A DNA stretch of 11,537 bases, taken from assembly GCA_028708945.1 (NCBI GenBank), contig JAQVXV010000024.1:1-11537 (forward strand), written 5' to 3'. Both the position numbers and the translations under genes were made by a program. This document shows positions 1 through 7,107 of the stretch, one piece after another. Positions within the stretch are counted from its first letter, which is position 1. Each line of letters opens with the position of its first letter. This DNA comes from Bacilli bacterium. Its GTDB lineage: Bacteria; Bacillota_I; Bacilli_A; RF39; UBA660. The notes beneath the pieces are model-generated. The model saw only the letters and a program-made list of their open reading frames with translations. It did not search any database and was not told the origin of the DNA.

Positions 1-3000
1 TTAATATTACAACTGAAAATATTACAGAACCAACATTCTATATAGAAAATACCGATTGGACACAAAGTAAAACGGTAACAATTACTTATCCGGCTAAGGA
101 AGAAGGATTTGTTTATTCATACCGTATAAATAGTGATGAATGGATTTTAGTTGAAACAGGAGTTATTAAAAATGTTTTATTTACAAGTAATGGAACAATA
201 ACTGCAAGAGTTTTCGATGGTGTAAATACATTTGAAACTGTACCATATGAAATAACTAAGATAGATACTAATGCACCAACAAATGTCTTGGCTAACTTAA
301 TTTCTAAAACAACAAATTCATTAACAATCGTTGCTAGTGGAATAGATAATGAATCAGGAATTTCAAAATATGAATTCAGTATTGATATTAATGAATATAT
401 TGATAATAATTTAAATAATACTTATACATTTACAAATGTGGAATCCGGAAACCATACAATTAAAGTTAGAATTACAGATAATGTAGGTTTAGTAACAGAA
501 TCTGAAATAATAGAGGTAACGCCAAATAATATATCTAATCCAACTTTTGAATTATCTTCAAGTGATTGGGCTATTTCTAAAACAGTAACAATCACTTATC
601 CAACGAAAGAAGAAGGATTTGTATATACCTATAGTACTAATGGTACTGTATGGGAAACGCTAGATTCAGGAATTTCAAAAGAAATAGAATTTACCGCTAA
701 TGGTTTTGTAATTGCTAAAGTAACTGATGGAACTAATTATAGCGAAAATGCTACTATAAATATAGAAAAAATAGATACAAGTCTACCAACTTGTGAAGTA
801 GTAATTGAAAATGAAGATGTGTGGACTCAAAGTAAATTAGTTACAATAAATGGTATGGACTCAGAAAGTGGAGTATATGGTATTAGAGTACCAGGTTCAG
901 AAGTTTATACTTTAGGAAACATAGAAACATTTACAGCAACATCTAGTAGTAATTATGAAGTAGGTGTTCAAGATAATGTTGGAAGAATAAATACATGTAA
1001 TGTATTAATTGATAAAGTTGATTCAACTGCTCCTTCTAATGTTTTATTAGCGCAACAAAGTAGTACTACTAACACTGTTACAGTAGAGGTAAATGCTACT
1101 GATAATGAATCAGGAATTTCAAAATATGAATTTAGTATTGATGATGGTGAATACATTGATAATGGTTTAACGAATGTTTATACATTTACAAATGTAACAA
1201 CAGGAGATCATACAGTAAAAGTAAGGGTTACAAATGTAGTAGGACTACAAACAGAATCTGTTGCACTATCAGTATCAACTGGACCTTACGAATTACCAAT
1301 TTATGAAATAGATGAAACTGGATGGGCACAATCTAAGAATGTAACAATCACATATCCAGAAAGAAGTTATATTTATTCATATAAAGTAAATAGTGGAGCA
1401 TGGATAGCATCTGATCAAAGGACTAAACAAGTTTTATTTGAAGATGAAGGAACTATTCAAGCAAGAGTATATGACGGAGTTAATTACTTTGAAGCAACAG
1501 AATATTCAGTAACAAATATCGATACAAATCTACCAACATGTTCATTATTAGTTGAAAATGCAGATATATGGACTCAAAGTAAATTAGTTACAATAAATGG
1601 TATGGACTCAGAAAGTGGAGTATATGGTATAAAAGTACCAGGATCAGAAACTTATACTGAAGGTAATGAAACAACTTATCTAGCAATTAGTAATAATACA
1701 TATACATTTACTACTCAAGATAATGTAGGAAGAACAAATACATGTAATGTTGAAGTTACTAAAATAGATACAACAGCCCCAACTAATGTAACTATTAATG
1801 TAGTTTCAAAAACAACAAATCAAATAACTGTTGAAGCTAATGCTATTGATTTAGAAACTTCGATAACAAAATATGAATTTAGTATTGATGGTGGAAGTTA
1901 TATCGATAACGGATTATCAAATACATATTTATTTGAAGATGTAACAACAGGAAGTCATACAGTAAAGGTTAGAACAACAAATGGTGTAGGATTAACAACT
2001 GAATCAAACGATGTTAATGCAGAACCAAATGAAGCTACAATACCTACTTACTCAGTAAGTGAAAGTGGATGGGCACAATCAAAAGTAGTAACAATCACAT
2101 ATCCAATTAAAGAAGAAGGATTTATTTATCAATATAGTACAAATGGTACTACGTGGGAAGTTGTAGAGACAGGAATTACTCAAAATGTTGAATTTACAGA
2201 CAATGGATTTGTAATAGCAAGAATCTATGATGGATTAAATTACTTCTCAGCATCAACATTCAACGTAACTCAAGTAGATACAGAGTTACCTACATGTTCA
2301 GTAGTAGTTGCAAATGAAAATGTATGGACACAAAGTAAATTAATTACAATAACTGGTATGGATTCAGAGAGTGGAGTATATGGTATAAAAGTACCAGGAT
2401 TAGAAACTTATACTGAAGGTAATGAAACAACTTATCTAGCAAATGATAATGATACATATACATTTACTACTCAAGATAATGTAGGAAGAACAAACACATG
2501 TAATGTAGTAATTACTAAAATAGATAGAACAGCCCCAACTGACGTTTCAATTAGTTATACATCAACAACTAATACTATTACAGTATCAGTAATAGCAAAT
2601 GATTTAGAATCAGAAATAAATAAATATATGTTCAAATTGGATGATGGAACATATATTGATAATGGTAATGACAATACTTATACATTTCAAAATTTATTAA
2701 CTAATACATATGAAATTTCTGTAAAAGTTATTAATAATGTTGGCTTAGAAGCAGAGGAAAGTAAATTTATTTCAACTATTGAAGCGGTATTGCCAACTTA
2801 TGAAATAAACGAAACCGATTGGGCACAATCTAAGATTGTAACAATCATATACCCAGAAAGAAGTTATATTTATTCATATAAAGTAAATAGTGGAGCATGG
2901 ATAGCATCTGATCAAAGGACTAAACAAGTTTTATTTGAAGATGAAGGAACTATTCAAGCAAGAGTATATGACGGAGTTAATTACTTTGAAGCAACAGAAT

Positions 3001-5834
3001 ATTCAGTAACAAATATCGATACAAATCTACCAACATGTTCATTATTAGTTGAAAATGCAGATATATGGACTCAAAGTAAATTAGTTACAATAAATGGTAT
3101 GGACTCAGAAAGTGGAGTATATGGTATAAAAGTACCAGGATCAGAAACTTATACTGAAGGTAATGAAACAACTTATCTAGCAATTAGTAATAATACATAT
3201 ACATTTACTACTCAAGATAATGTAGGAAGAACAAATACATGTAATGTTGAAGTTACTAAAATAGATACAACAGCCCCAACTAATGTAACTATTAATGTAG
3301 TTTCAAAAACAACAAATCAAATAACTGTTGAAGCTAATGCTATTGATTTAGAAACTTCGATAACAAAATATGAATTTAGTATTGATGGTGGAAGTTATAT
3401 CGATAACGGATTATCAAATACATATTTATTTGAAGATGTAACAACAGGAAGTCATACAGTAAAGGTTAGAACAACAAATGGTGTAGGATTAACAACTGAA
3501 TCAAACGATGTTAATGCAGAACCAAATGAAGCTACAATACCTACTTACTCAGTAAGTGAAAGTGGATGGGCACAATCAAAAGTAGTAACAATCACATATC
3601 CAATTAAAGAAGAAGGATTTATTTATCAATATAGTACAAATGGTACTACGTGGGAAGTTGTAGAGACAGGAATTACTCAAAATGTTGAATTTACAGACAA
3701 TGGATTTGTAATAGCAAGAATCTATGATGGATTAAATTACTTCTCAGCATCAACATTCAACGTAACTCAAGTAGATACAGAGTTACCTACATGTTCAGTA
3801 GTAGTTGCAAATGAAAATGTATGGACACAAAGTAAATTAATTACAATAACTGGTATGGATTCAGAGAGTGGAGTATATGGTATAAAAGTACCAGGATTAG
3901 AAACTTATACTGAAGGTAATGAAACAACTTATCTAGCAAATGATAATGATACATATATATTTACTACTCAAGATAATGTAGGAAGAACAAACACATGTAA
4001 TGTAGTAATTACTAAAATAGATAGAACAGCTCCTACTGATGTATCAGTTGCTTATATAAGTAGTACAACTAATACTATTACAGTATCTGGATTAGGAAAT
4101 GATTTAGAATCAGGAATCACTAAATATGAATTTAGCATTGATGATGGAGCATATATTAATAACAACGAAGAATCTATTTATACATTTACAAATGTAACAA
4201 CAGGAGATCATACAGTAAAATTAAGAGTTACTAATGGATCTGGATTATCAACTGAATCTAGTTATATTTATGTAGAACCAGGAACAGCAATGTTACCAAT
4301 CTATGGAATTGACAATTCAGGATGGGCACCAGTTAAAAATGTAACAATTACATATCCAGAAAGACAACCTGGATACATATACGAATATAGCACAAATGGT
4401 GAAGACTGGTCTATATTAGGATCTGGAGTAATAAAAGTTGTTAATTTTACAGATAATGGTTTTGTAATTGCAAGAATTTATGATGGATTAAATTACTTTA
4501 CTGCAACAACTTTTAACGTAACTCAAGTAGATACACAAGATCCTACATGCCAAGTTACAGTTGCAAATGAAAACATTTGGACAACAAGTAAATTAATAAC
4601 AGTTACAACATCAGACTCACAAAGCGGAGTATATGGTATAAAAGTACCAGGATCAGGAACTTTTGATGAAGTCGATGAAACAACTTATTTAGCAAACGCT
4701 AATAATACATACACATTTACTGTTTTAGATAATTCTTCAAGAACAAGTCAATGTAGTGTAACAATAAATAGAATTGATACAACAGCACCAGTAGGAGTAT
4801 CGCTATCAATAAATAATGTCACTAGTGATTTAATCGCAGTAACTGCTAGTGGATCTGATGCACAATCGGGAATAGCTAAATATGAATTTGATATTAATGG
4901 AACAGGTTATGTAGATAATGGTTTAACAAATACTTATACATATACAGGATTAACTCCTGGAAACAATACAGTAAAGGTAAGAGTTACTAATAGTTCAGGA
5001 TTAACAACTGAATCTGCTGAAGAAATAGTTAACGTACCTTTACCGGTAGTATTAAGAAATATAGAGTTTGCAGATAACATAGGTGGTCAAACTATATATA
5101 CTAATTTTTCTGGATTTAATGATTCCTTAAATGATTATTTTAATTTCTTTGCCACATTAGTATCAACTACAAATTATGAAATTAGATATGTTCAATCAAC
5201 AGACTACAATGAAAATGATGATTTATTAAATTGGGCAGAAGTGCAATTGAACGAGTATGATGGTTACACAGAACCTGTAGTTTTATACAGAATTGAAAGA
5301 GATGGTAATCTATCGACAGGAATTTGGGGAACAACCCGCATCATTACGAACATACAAGAGTATGTAATGCCAGCCAATGCAGGCATTATAGAAACTATAA
5401 TTGCTGATGATATAATAAAAGTAAATGATAACGCTATTACTAAAGCATCATATACGACAAGTTCATTAACAACAGGTACAAATCTAAAAGGAAGAGTGTT
5501 AAAATTAGATTTTCCAGAATCATTTACAATGACACCAGAACAGTGTGAACTTGAATTTATGCAAACTATTGACTCAGAAGGACAACCAACTTTTATGTTT
5601 GGTATATATGCCGCATATACGGATTGGCGAGAATATGGAGGTCTTTATAGTTTCTCAGTTCAAGTAGATTATGGCGATTATACAGAAACATTATTTGAAC
5701 GAGACTTAGAGACAAGTCAAGTCGTGACAAATCTATCTTCTATTAAAATAATGCCATATGAGGATATTTATATTCAGACTATTAATACAAGTAATCCAAT
5801 ATATCCATATATGAAATTAGTAACCTTCAATTAA
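1..5834 (+). CDS. Giant Ig-like repeat surface protein (5' end outside window)
   Basis: The frame is open from the left edge (first full codon at position 3) to the TAA at 5832-5834, so the start lies upstream; an in-frame TTG at 288 is internal. The visible part is about 1,943 residues. From 27 to 5045 it is a chain of 20 beta-sandwich modules in the order B, then (A-B-C) six times, then A. A modules carry a KYEFSID...HTVKVR core typical of Ig/Fn3-like 'Y-S-D-G...G-H-T-V' repeats. B and C both carry W-x-x-S-K-x-V-T-I. Most modules end in a D-x-x-x-P linker. C modules have two cysteines each (positions 2 and 70); A and B have none. Residues from 5046 on form a unique domain of about 262 aa with one Cys. 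I see no LPXTG motif, C-terminal membrane helix or other anchor. Inferred role: secreted or surface stalk or adhesin; the ligand and attachment mode are unknown. The N-terminus, and any signal peptide, cannot be seen. Confidence 0.85.
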   Translation, partial: NITTENITEPTFYIENTDWTQSKTVTITYPAKEEGFVYSYRINSDEWILVETGVIKNVLFTSNGTITARVFDGVNTFETVPYEITKIDTNAPTNVLANLISKTTNSLTIVASGIDNESGISKYEFSIDINEYIDNNLNNTYTFTNVESGNHTIKVRITDNVGLVTESEIIEVTPNNISNPTFELSSSDWAISKTVTITYPTKEEGFVYTYSTNGTVWETLDSGISKEIEFTANGFVIAKVTDGTNYSENATINIEKIDTSLPTCEVVIENEDVWTQSKLVTINGMDSESGVYGIRVPGSEVYTLGNIETFTATSSSNYEVGVQDNVGRINTCNVLIDKVDSTAPSNVLLAQQSSTTNTVTVEVNATDNESGISKYEFSIDDGEYIDNGLTNVYTFTNVTTGDHTVKVRVTNVVGLQTESVALSVSTGPYELPIYEIDETGWAQSKNVTITYPERSYIYSYKVNSGAWIASDQRTKQVLFEDEGTIQARVYDGVNYFEATEYSVTNIDTNLPTCSLLVENADIWTQSKLVTINGMDSESGVYGIKVPGSETYTEGNETTYLAISNNTYTFTTQDNVGRTNTCNVEVTKIDTTAPTNVTINVVSKTTNQITVEANAIDLETSITKYEFSIDGGSYIDNGLSNTYLFEDVTTGSHTVKVRTTNGVGLTTESNDVNAEPNEATIPTYSVSESGWAQSKVVTITYPIKEEGFIYQYSTNGTTWEVVETGITQNVEFTDNGFVIARIYDGLNYFSASTFNVTQVDTELPTCSVVVANENVWTQSKLITITGMDSESGVYGIKVPGLETYTEGNETTYLANDNDTYTFTTQDNVGRTNTCNVVITKIDRTAPTDVSISYTSTTNTITVSVIANDLESEINKYMFKLDDGTYIDNGNDNTYTFQNLLTNTYEISVKVINNVGLEAEESKFISTIEAVLPTYEINETDWAQSKIVTIIYPERSYIYSYKVNSGAWIASDQRTKQVLFEDEGTIQARVYDGVNYFEATEYSVTNIDTNLPTCSLLVENADIWTQSKLVTINGMDSESGVYGIKVPGSETYTEGNETTYLAISNNTYTFTTQDNVGRTNTCNVEVTKIDTTAPTNVTINVVSKTTNQITVEANAIDLETSITKYEFSIDGGSYIDNGLSNTYLFEDVTTGSHTVKVRTTNGVGLTTESNDVNAEPNEATIPTYSVSESGWAQSKVVTITYPIKEEGFIYQYSTNGTTWEVVETGITQNVEFTDNGFVIARIYDGLNYFSASTFNVTQVDTELPTCSVVVANENVWTQSKLITITGMDSESGVYGIKVPGLETYTEGNETTYLANDNDTYIFTTQDNVGRTNTCNVVITKIDRTAPTDVSVAYISSTTNTITVSGLGNDLESGITKYEFSIDDGAYINNNEESIYTFTNVTTGDHTVKLRVTNGSGLSTESSYIYVEPGTAMLPIYGIDNSGWAPVKNVTITYPERQPGYIYEYSTNGEDWSILGSGVIKVVNFTDNGFVIARIYDGLNYFTATTFNVTQVDTQDPTCQVTVANENIWTTSKLITVTTSDSQSGVYGIKVPGSGTFDEVDETTYLANANNTYTFTVLDNSSRTSQCSVTINRIDTTAPVGVSLSINNVTSDLIAVTASGSDAQSGIAKYEFDINGTGYVDNGLTNTYTYTGLTPGNNTVKVRVTNSSGLTTESAEEIVNVPLPVVLRNIEFADNIGGQTIYTNFSGFNDSLNDYFNFFATLVSTTNYEIRYVQSTDYNENDDLLNWAEVQLNEYDGYTEPVVLYRIERDGNLSTGIWGTTRIITNIQEYVMPANAGIIETIIADDIIKVNDNAITKASYTTSSLTTGTNLKGRVLKLDFPESFTMTPEQCELEFMQTIDSEGQPTFMFGIYAAYTDWREYGGLYSFSVQVDYGDYTETLFERDLETSQVVTNLSSIKIMPYEDIYIQTINTSNPIYPYMKLVTFN
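1356..2533 (+). repeat. 1,178-bp direct repeat, copy 1
   Basis: Comparing this stretch line by line with 2853-4030 (offset 1,497 bp, 499 codons) I find a single difference: C at 2461 here, T at 3958 there, giving Thr versus Ile. Identity begins inside module B2 and ends at the last codons of module C3, so it spans roughly B-C-A-B-C. Directly outside the borders the copies differ (T/C at 1355/2852 and C/T at 2534/4031). Confidence 0.93.
2853..4030 (+). repeat. 1,178-bp direct repeat, copy 2
   Basis: Second copy of 1356-2533, in frame and in the same orientation, with one base difference at 3958. The 319 bp between the copies (2534-2852) are mostly module A4, which is clearly diverged from every other A module. 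The repeat is therefore not a simple tandem duplication with uniform ageing. Confidence 0.93.
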
Positions 5835-5860
5835 AAGTAGATGAAAATCTACTTTTTTTT
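5833..5860 (+). terminator. Intrinsic terminator of the giant repeat gene
   Basis: A 10-bp perfect stem, AAAAGTAGAT (5833-5842) with ATCTACTTTT (5847-5856), closes a GAAA tetraloop and runs into eight Ts (5853-5860). The left arm starts inside the TAA stop codon of the repeat protein gene. Confidence 0.9.
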
Positions 5861-5870
5861 ATCTAAAAAA

Positions 5871-5879
5871 TGTTATAAT
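5871..5879 (+). promoter_or_regulatory. Extended -10 promoter of nfo
   Basis: TGTTATAAT gives a perfect TATAAT (5874-5879) with the upstream TGn extension. The -35 position falls in the T-tract of the preceding terminator and is poor, which is usual for extended -10 promoters. The nfo start codon is 21 bp downstream, giving a short leader. Confidence 0.6.
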
Positions 5880-5900
5880 TAGATTAGAAAAGAGGTAGTT

Positions 5901-6803
5901 ATGAAATTAATAATAGGATCACATGTATCTTTTAATAAAAATGAGCAATTAGTAGGAAGCGTTAAAGAAGCTTTAAGTTATGGTGGCAACACATTTATGA
6001 TATATACAGGAGCACCTCAAAATACTAACCGCTCTTTAATAGATAATAATTTAACTAAAGAAGCACATAATATAATGAAAGAAAACAACATTGATAAAGA
6101 CAATGTTATTGTTCATGCTCCATATATTGTCAATCCTGCAAATCCTGCTAATATGGATTTTGCAACTAATTTTTTAATTCAAGAAATCAAAAGAGTAAAT
6201 GAATTGGGACTAAATAAAATAGTCTTACATCCAGGAAGCCATATAGGACTAGGTCAAAAAGAAGGAATAAAAAACATCATAAAAGTTTTAAAAGATGTTT
6301 TAAAAACAAACTATGATGTTAAGATATGTTTAGAAACTATGGCTGGTAAAGGTAGTGAGATAGGTTCTAGTTTTGAAGAAATAAAACAAATAATTGATGG
6401 TATAAAAAGTGACAAAATACTTGTTTGTTTAGATAGTTGTCATATAAATGATGCAGGATATGATATAACAGATTTTGATAAAGTAATCAATGAATTTGAT
6501 CGAGTTATTGGATTAAATAAATTAGCATGCATCCATATTAATGATAGTAAAAACGAAAAAAGTGCCCATAAAGATAGGCACGAAAATATTGGTTTTGGCA
6601 CTTTAGGATTCGATAACATTTTAAATATTATATATCATGAAAAAATTAAGGATATTCCTAAAATATTAGAAACACCTTATGTTACTATAGGTGATGACGC
6701 TAAAGAAAAATTATATCCACCATATAAATTTGAAATAGAAATGATAAAAGATAAAAAAATTAACGAAAACTTAATACGAGATATAAGAGAATATTATAAA
6801 TAA
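5901..6803 (+). CDS. nfo: Endonuclease IV (deoxyribonuclease IV, Nfo)
   Basis: This is an apurinic/apyrimidinic endonuclease of base excision repair: it cuts 5' of abasic sites and also removes 3' blocking groups. The 300-aa length is normal for this TIM-barrel, trinuclear-zinc enzyme. All nine metal-ligand positions known from E. coli Nfo can be matched: H72 (VHAPY), H110 (LHPGSH), E145 (LETMAGKG), D178 and H181 (LDSCHINDAGYD), H212 (IHINDSK), D225 and H227 (HKDRHENIG) and E257 (LETPY). The start follows AGAGG (5891-5895) with 5-bp spacing. The gene has its own extended -10 promoter after the upstream terminator, so it is probably monocistronic. Its last 10 bp overlap the 3' end of the opposite-strand small gene. 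Confidence 0.96.
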   Translation: MKLIIGSHVSFNKNEQLVGSVKEALSYGGNTFMIYTGAPQNTNRSLIDNNLTKEAHNIMKENNIDKDNVIVHAPYIVNPANPANMDFATNFLIQEIKRVNELGLNKIVLHPGSHIGLGQKEGIKNIIKVLKDVLKTNYDVKICLETMAGKGSEIGSSFEEIKQIIDGIKSDKILVCLDSCHINDAGYDITDFDKVINEFDRVIGLNKLACIHINDSKNEKSAHKDRHENIGFGTLGFDNILNIIYHEKIKDIPKILETPYVTIGDDAKEKLYPPYKFEIEMIKDKKINENLIRDIREYYK

Positions 6804-6826
6804 TCTTTATATTTATAATAATATTC
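6789..6826. other. AT-rich inverted repeat at convergent gene ends
   Basis: GAATATTATAAAT (6789-6801) can pair with ATTTATAATAATATTC (6811-6826), leaving a 3-nt bulge and a 9-nt loop. It sits where nfo and the opposite-strand gene converge. It could act as a weak bidirectional terminator, but neither side has a real T-tract and the stem is nearly all A-T, so this is only a candidate. Confidence 0.3.
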
Positions 6827-7039
6827 TTCTAATACTTGATAATTATAACTAGTTAGGTTATTTTTAAGACCTAACAAAAACTCGCTTTGATTATCATATA
6901 TATATTCAAAATTATTCTTTAAATTATTGTAGATAAAATTAAGTTCACTGTTATTTAAAAACAAATTATTTTTGCGACAGAAAGTAATAATATCTTCTTT
7001 CTTTAGATTTTGAACATAATTTCTTATAATATTTTTCAT
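6794..7039 (-). CDS. YqfT-like small hypothetical protein (DUF2624-like)
   Basis: An 81-aa protein, Lys/Asn/Tyr-rich and predicted mainly helical, with no signal peptide, membrane segment or cysteine pair (one Cys, in TFCRKNN). The pattern of an N-terminal amphipathic helix, K-K-E-D-I-I, L-x-x-x-E-L-x-x-I-Y and a Tyr-rich C-terminal helix resembles the YqfT/DUF2624 family. In Bacillus, yqfT lies next to nfo (yqfS), as I recall it. The coding call is supported by a strand-specific AGGTG ribosome site 4 bp before the ATG and a TATAAT upstream. Its stop codon lies inside the nfo 3' end (10-bp overlap, convergent). Function unknown; the family assignment is from memory of its pattern, not a search. 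Confidence 0.7.
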   Translation of the reverse strand: MKNIIRNYVQNLKKEDIITFCRKNNLFLNNSELNFIYNNLKNNFEYIYDNQSEFLLGLKNNLTSYNYQVLEEYYYKYKDYL

Positions 7040-7053
7040 AAATCACCTAGAAT

Positions 7054-7059
7054 ATTATA
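7054..7059 (-). promoter_or_regulatory. -10 box for the YqfT-like gene
   Basis: Read on the minus strand this is a perfect TATAAT, 14 bp before the start codon, with AGGTG between. No good -35 hexamer is visible, and the resulting leader would be very short. Confidence 0.4.
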
Positions 7060-7070
7060 TGAAATATAAA

Positions 7071-7076
7071 TATAAT
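7071..7076 (+). promoter_or_regulatory. -10 box for the penicillin-binding protein gene
   Basis: A perfect TATAAT lies 31 bp before the ATG, in the 68-bp divergent gap. The hexamer at the expected -35 position (7048-7053, TAGAAT) is poor, so promoter strength is uncertain. Confidence 0.4.
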
Positions 7077-7107
7077 GTTGTTTGAGTAAAATAAAAGGAG
7101 GGAAAAC

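Larger units (their letters stand above)
27..5045 (+). repeat. A-B-C module array (20 Ig-like modules)
   Basis: Module borders from the translated frame: B0 27-278; A1 279-542, B1 543-788, C1 789-1034; A2 1035-1298, B2 1299-1535, C2 1536-1781; A3 1782-2045, B3 2046-2291, C3 2292-2537; A4 2538-2795, B4 2796-3032, C4 3033-3278; A5 3279-3542, B5 3543-3788, C5 3789-4034; A6 4035-4298, B6 4299-4544, C6 4545-4790; A7 4791-5045. All six C modules are exactly 82 codons. A is 85-88 codons and B is 79-84. B and C share W-x-x-S-K-x-V-T-I near residue 12, and A and C share a D-x-E-S-G/S-I/V core, so all three probably derive from one ancestral domain. B0 is followed directly by A1 without a C module, which breaks the cycle. 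Confidence 0.85.

Noticed and set aside
288..290. TTG as start codon of the giant repeat gene
   Set aside because: The frame stays open and codes for a complete B-type module upstream to position 3, and there is no ribosome site before the TTG, so the gene continues leftward.
968..1156. 62-codon open frame on the minus strand
   Set aside because: Lies wholly inside the repeat array opposite a well-supported frame, with no ribosome site or family likeness.
1356..4030. Mobile element or insertion sequence explaining the large direct repeat
   Set aside because: The repeat is coding, in frame, made of the same modules as its surroundings, with no inverted ends or transposase; internal recombination explains it.
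27..5045. CRISPR-like or satellite repeat array
   Set aside because: The repeats are long protein-coding modules with diverged DNA, not short identical repeats with spacers.
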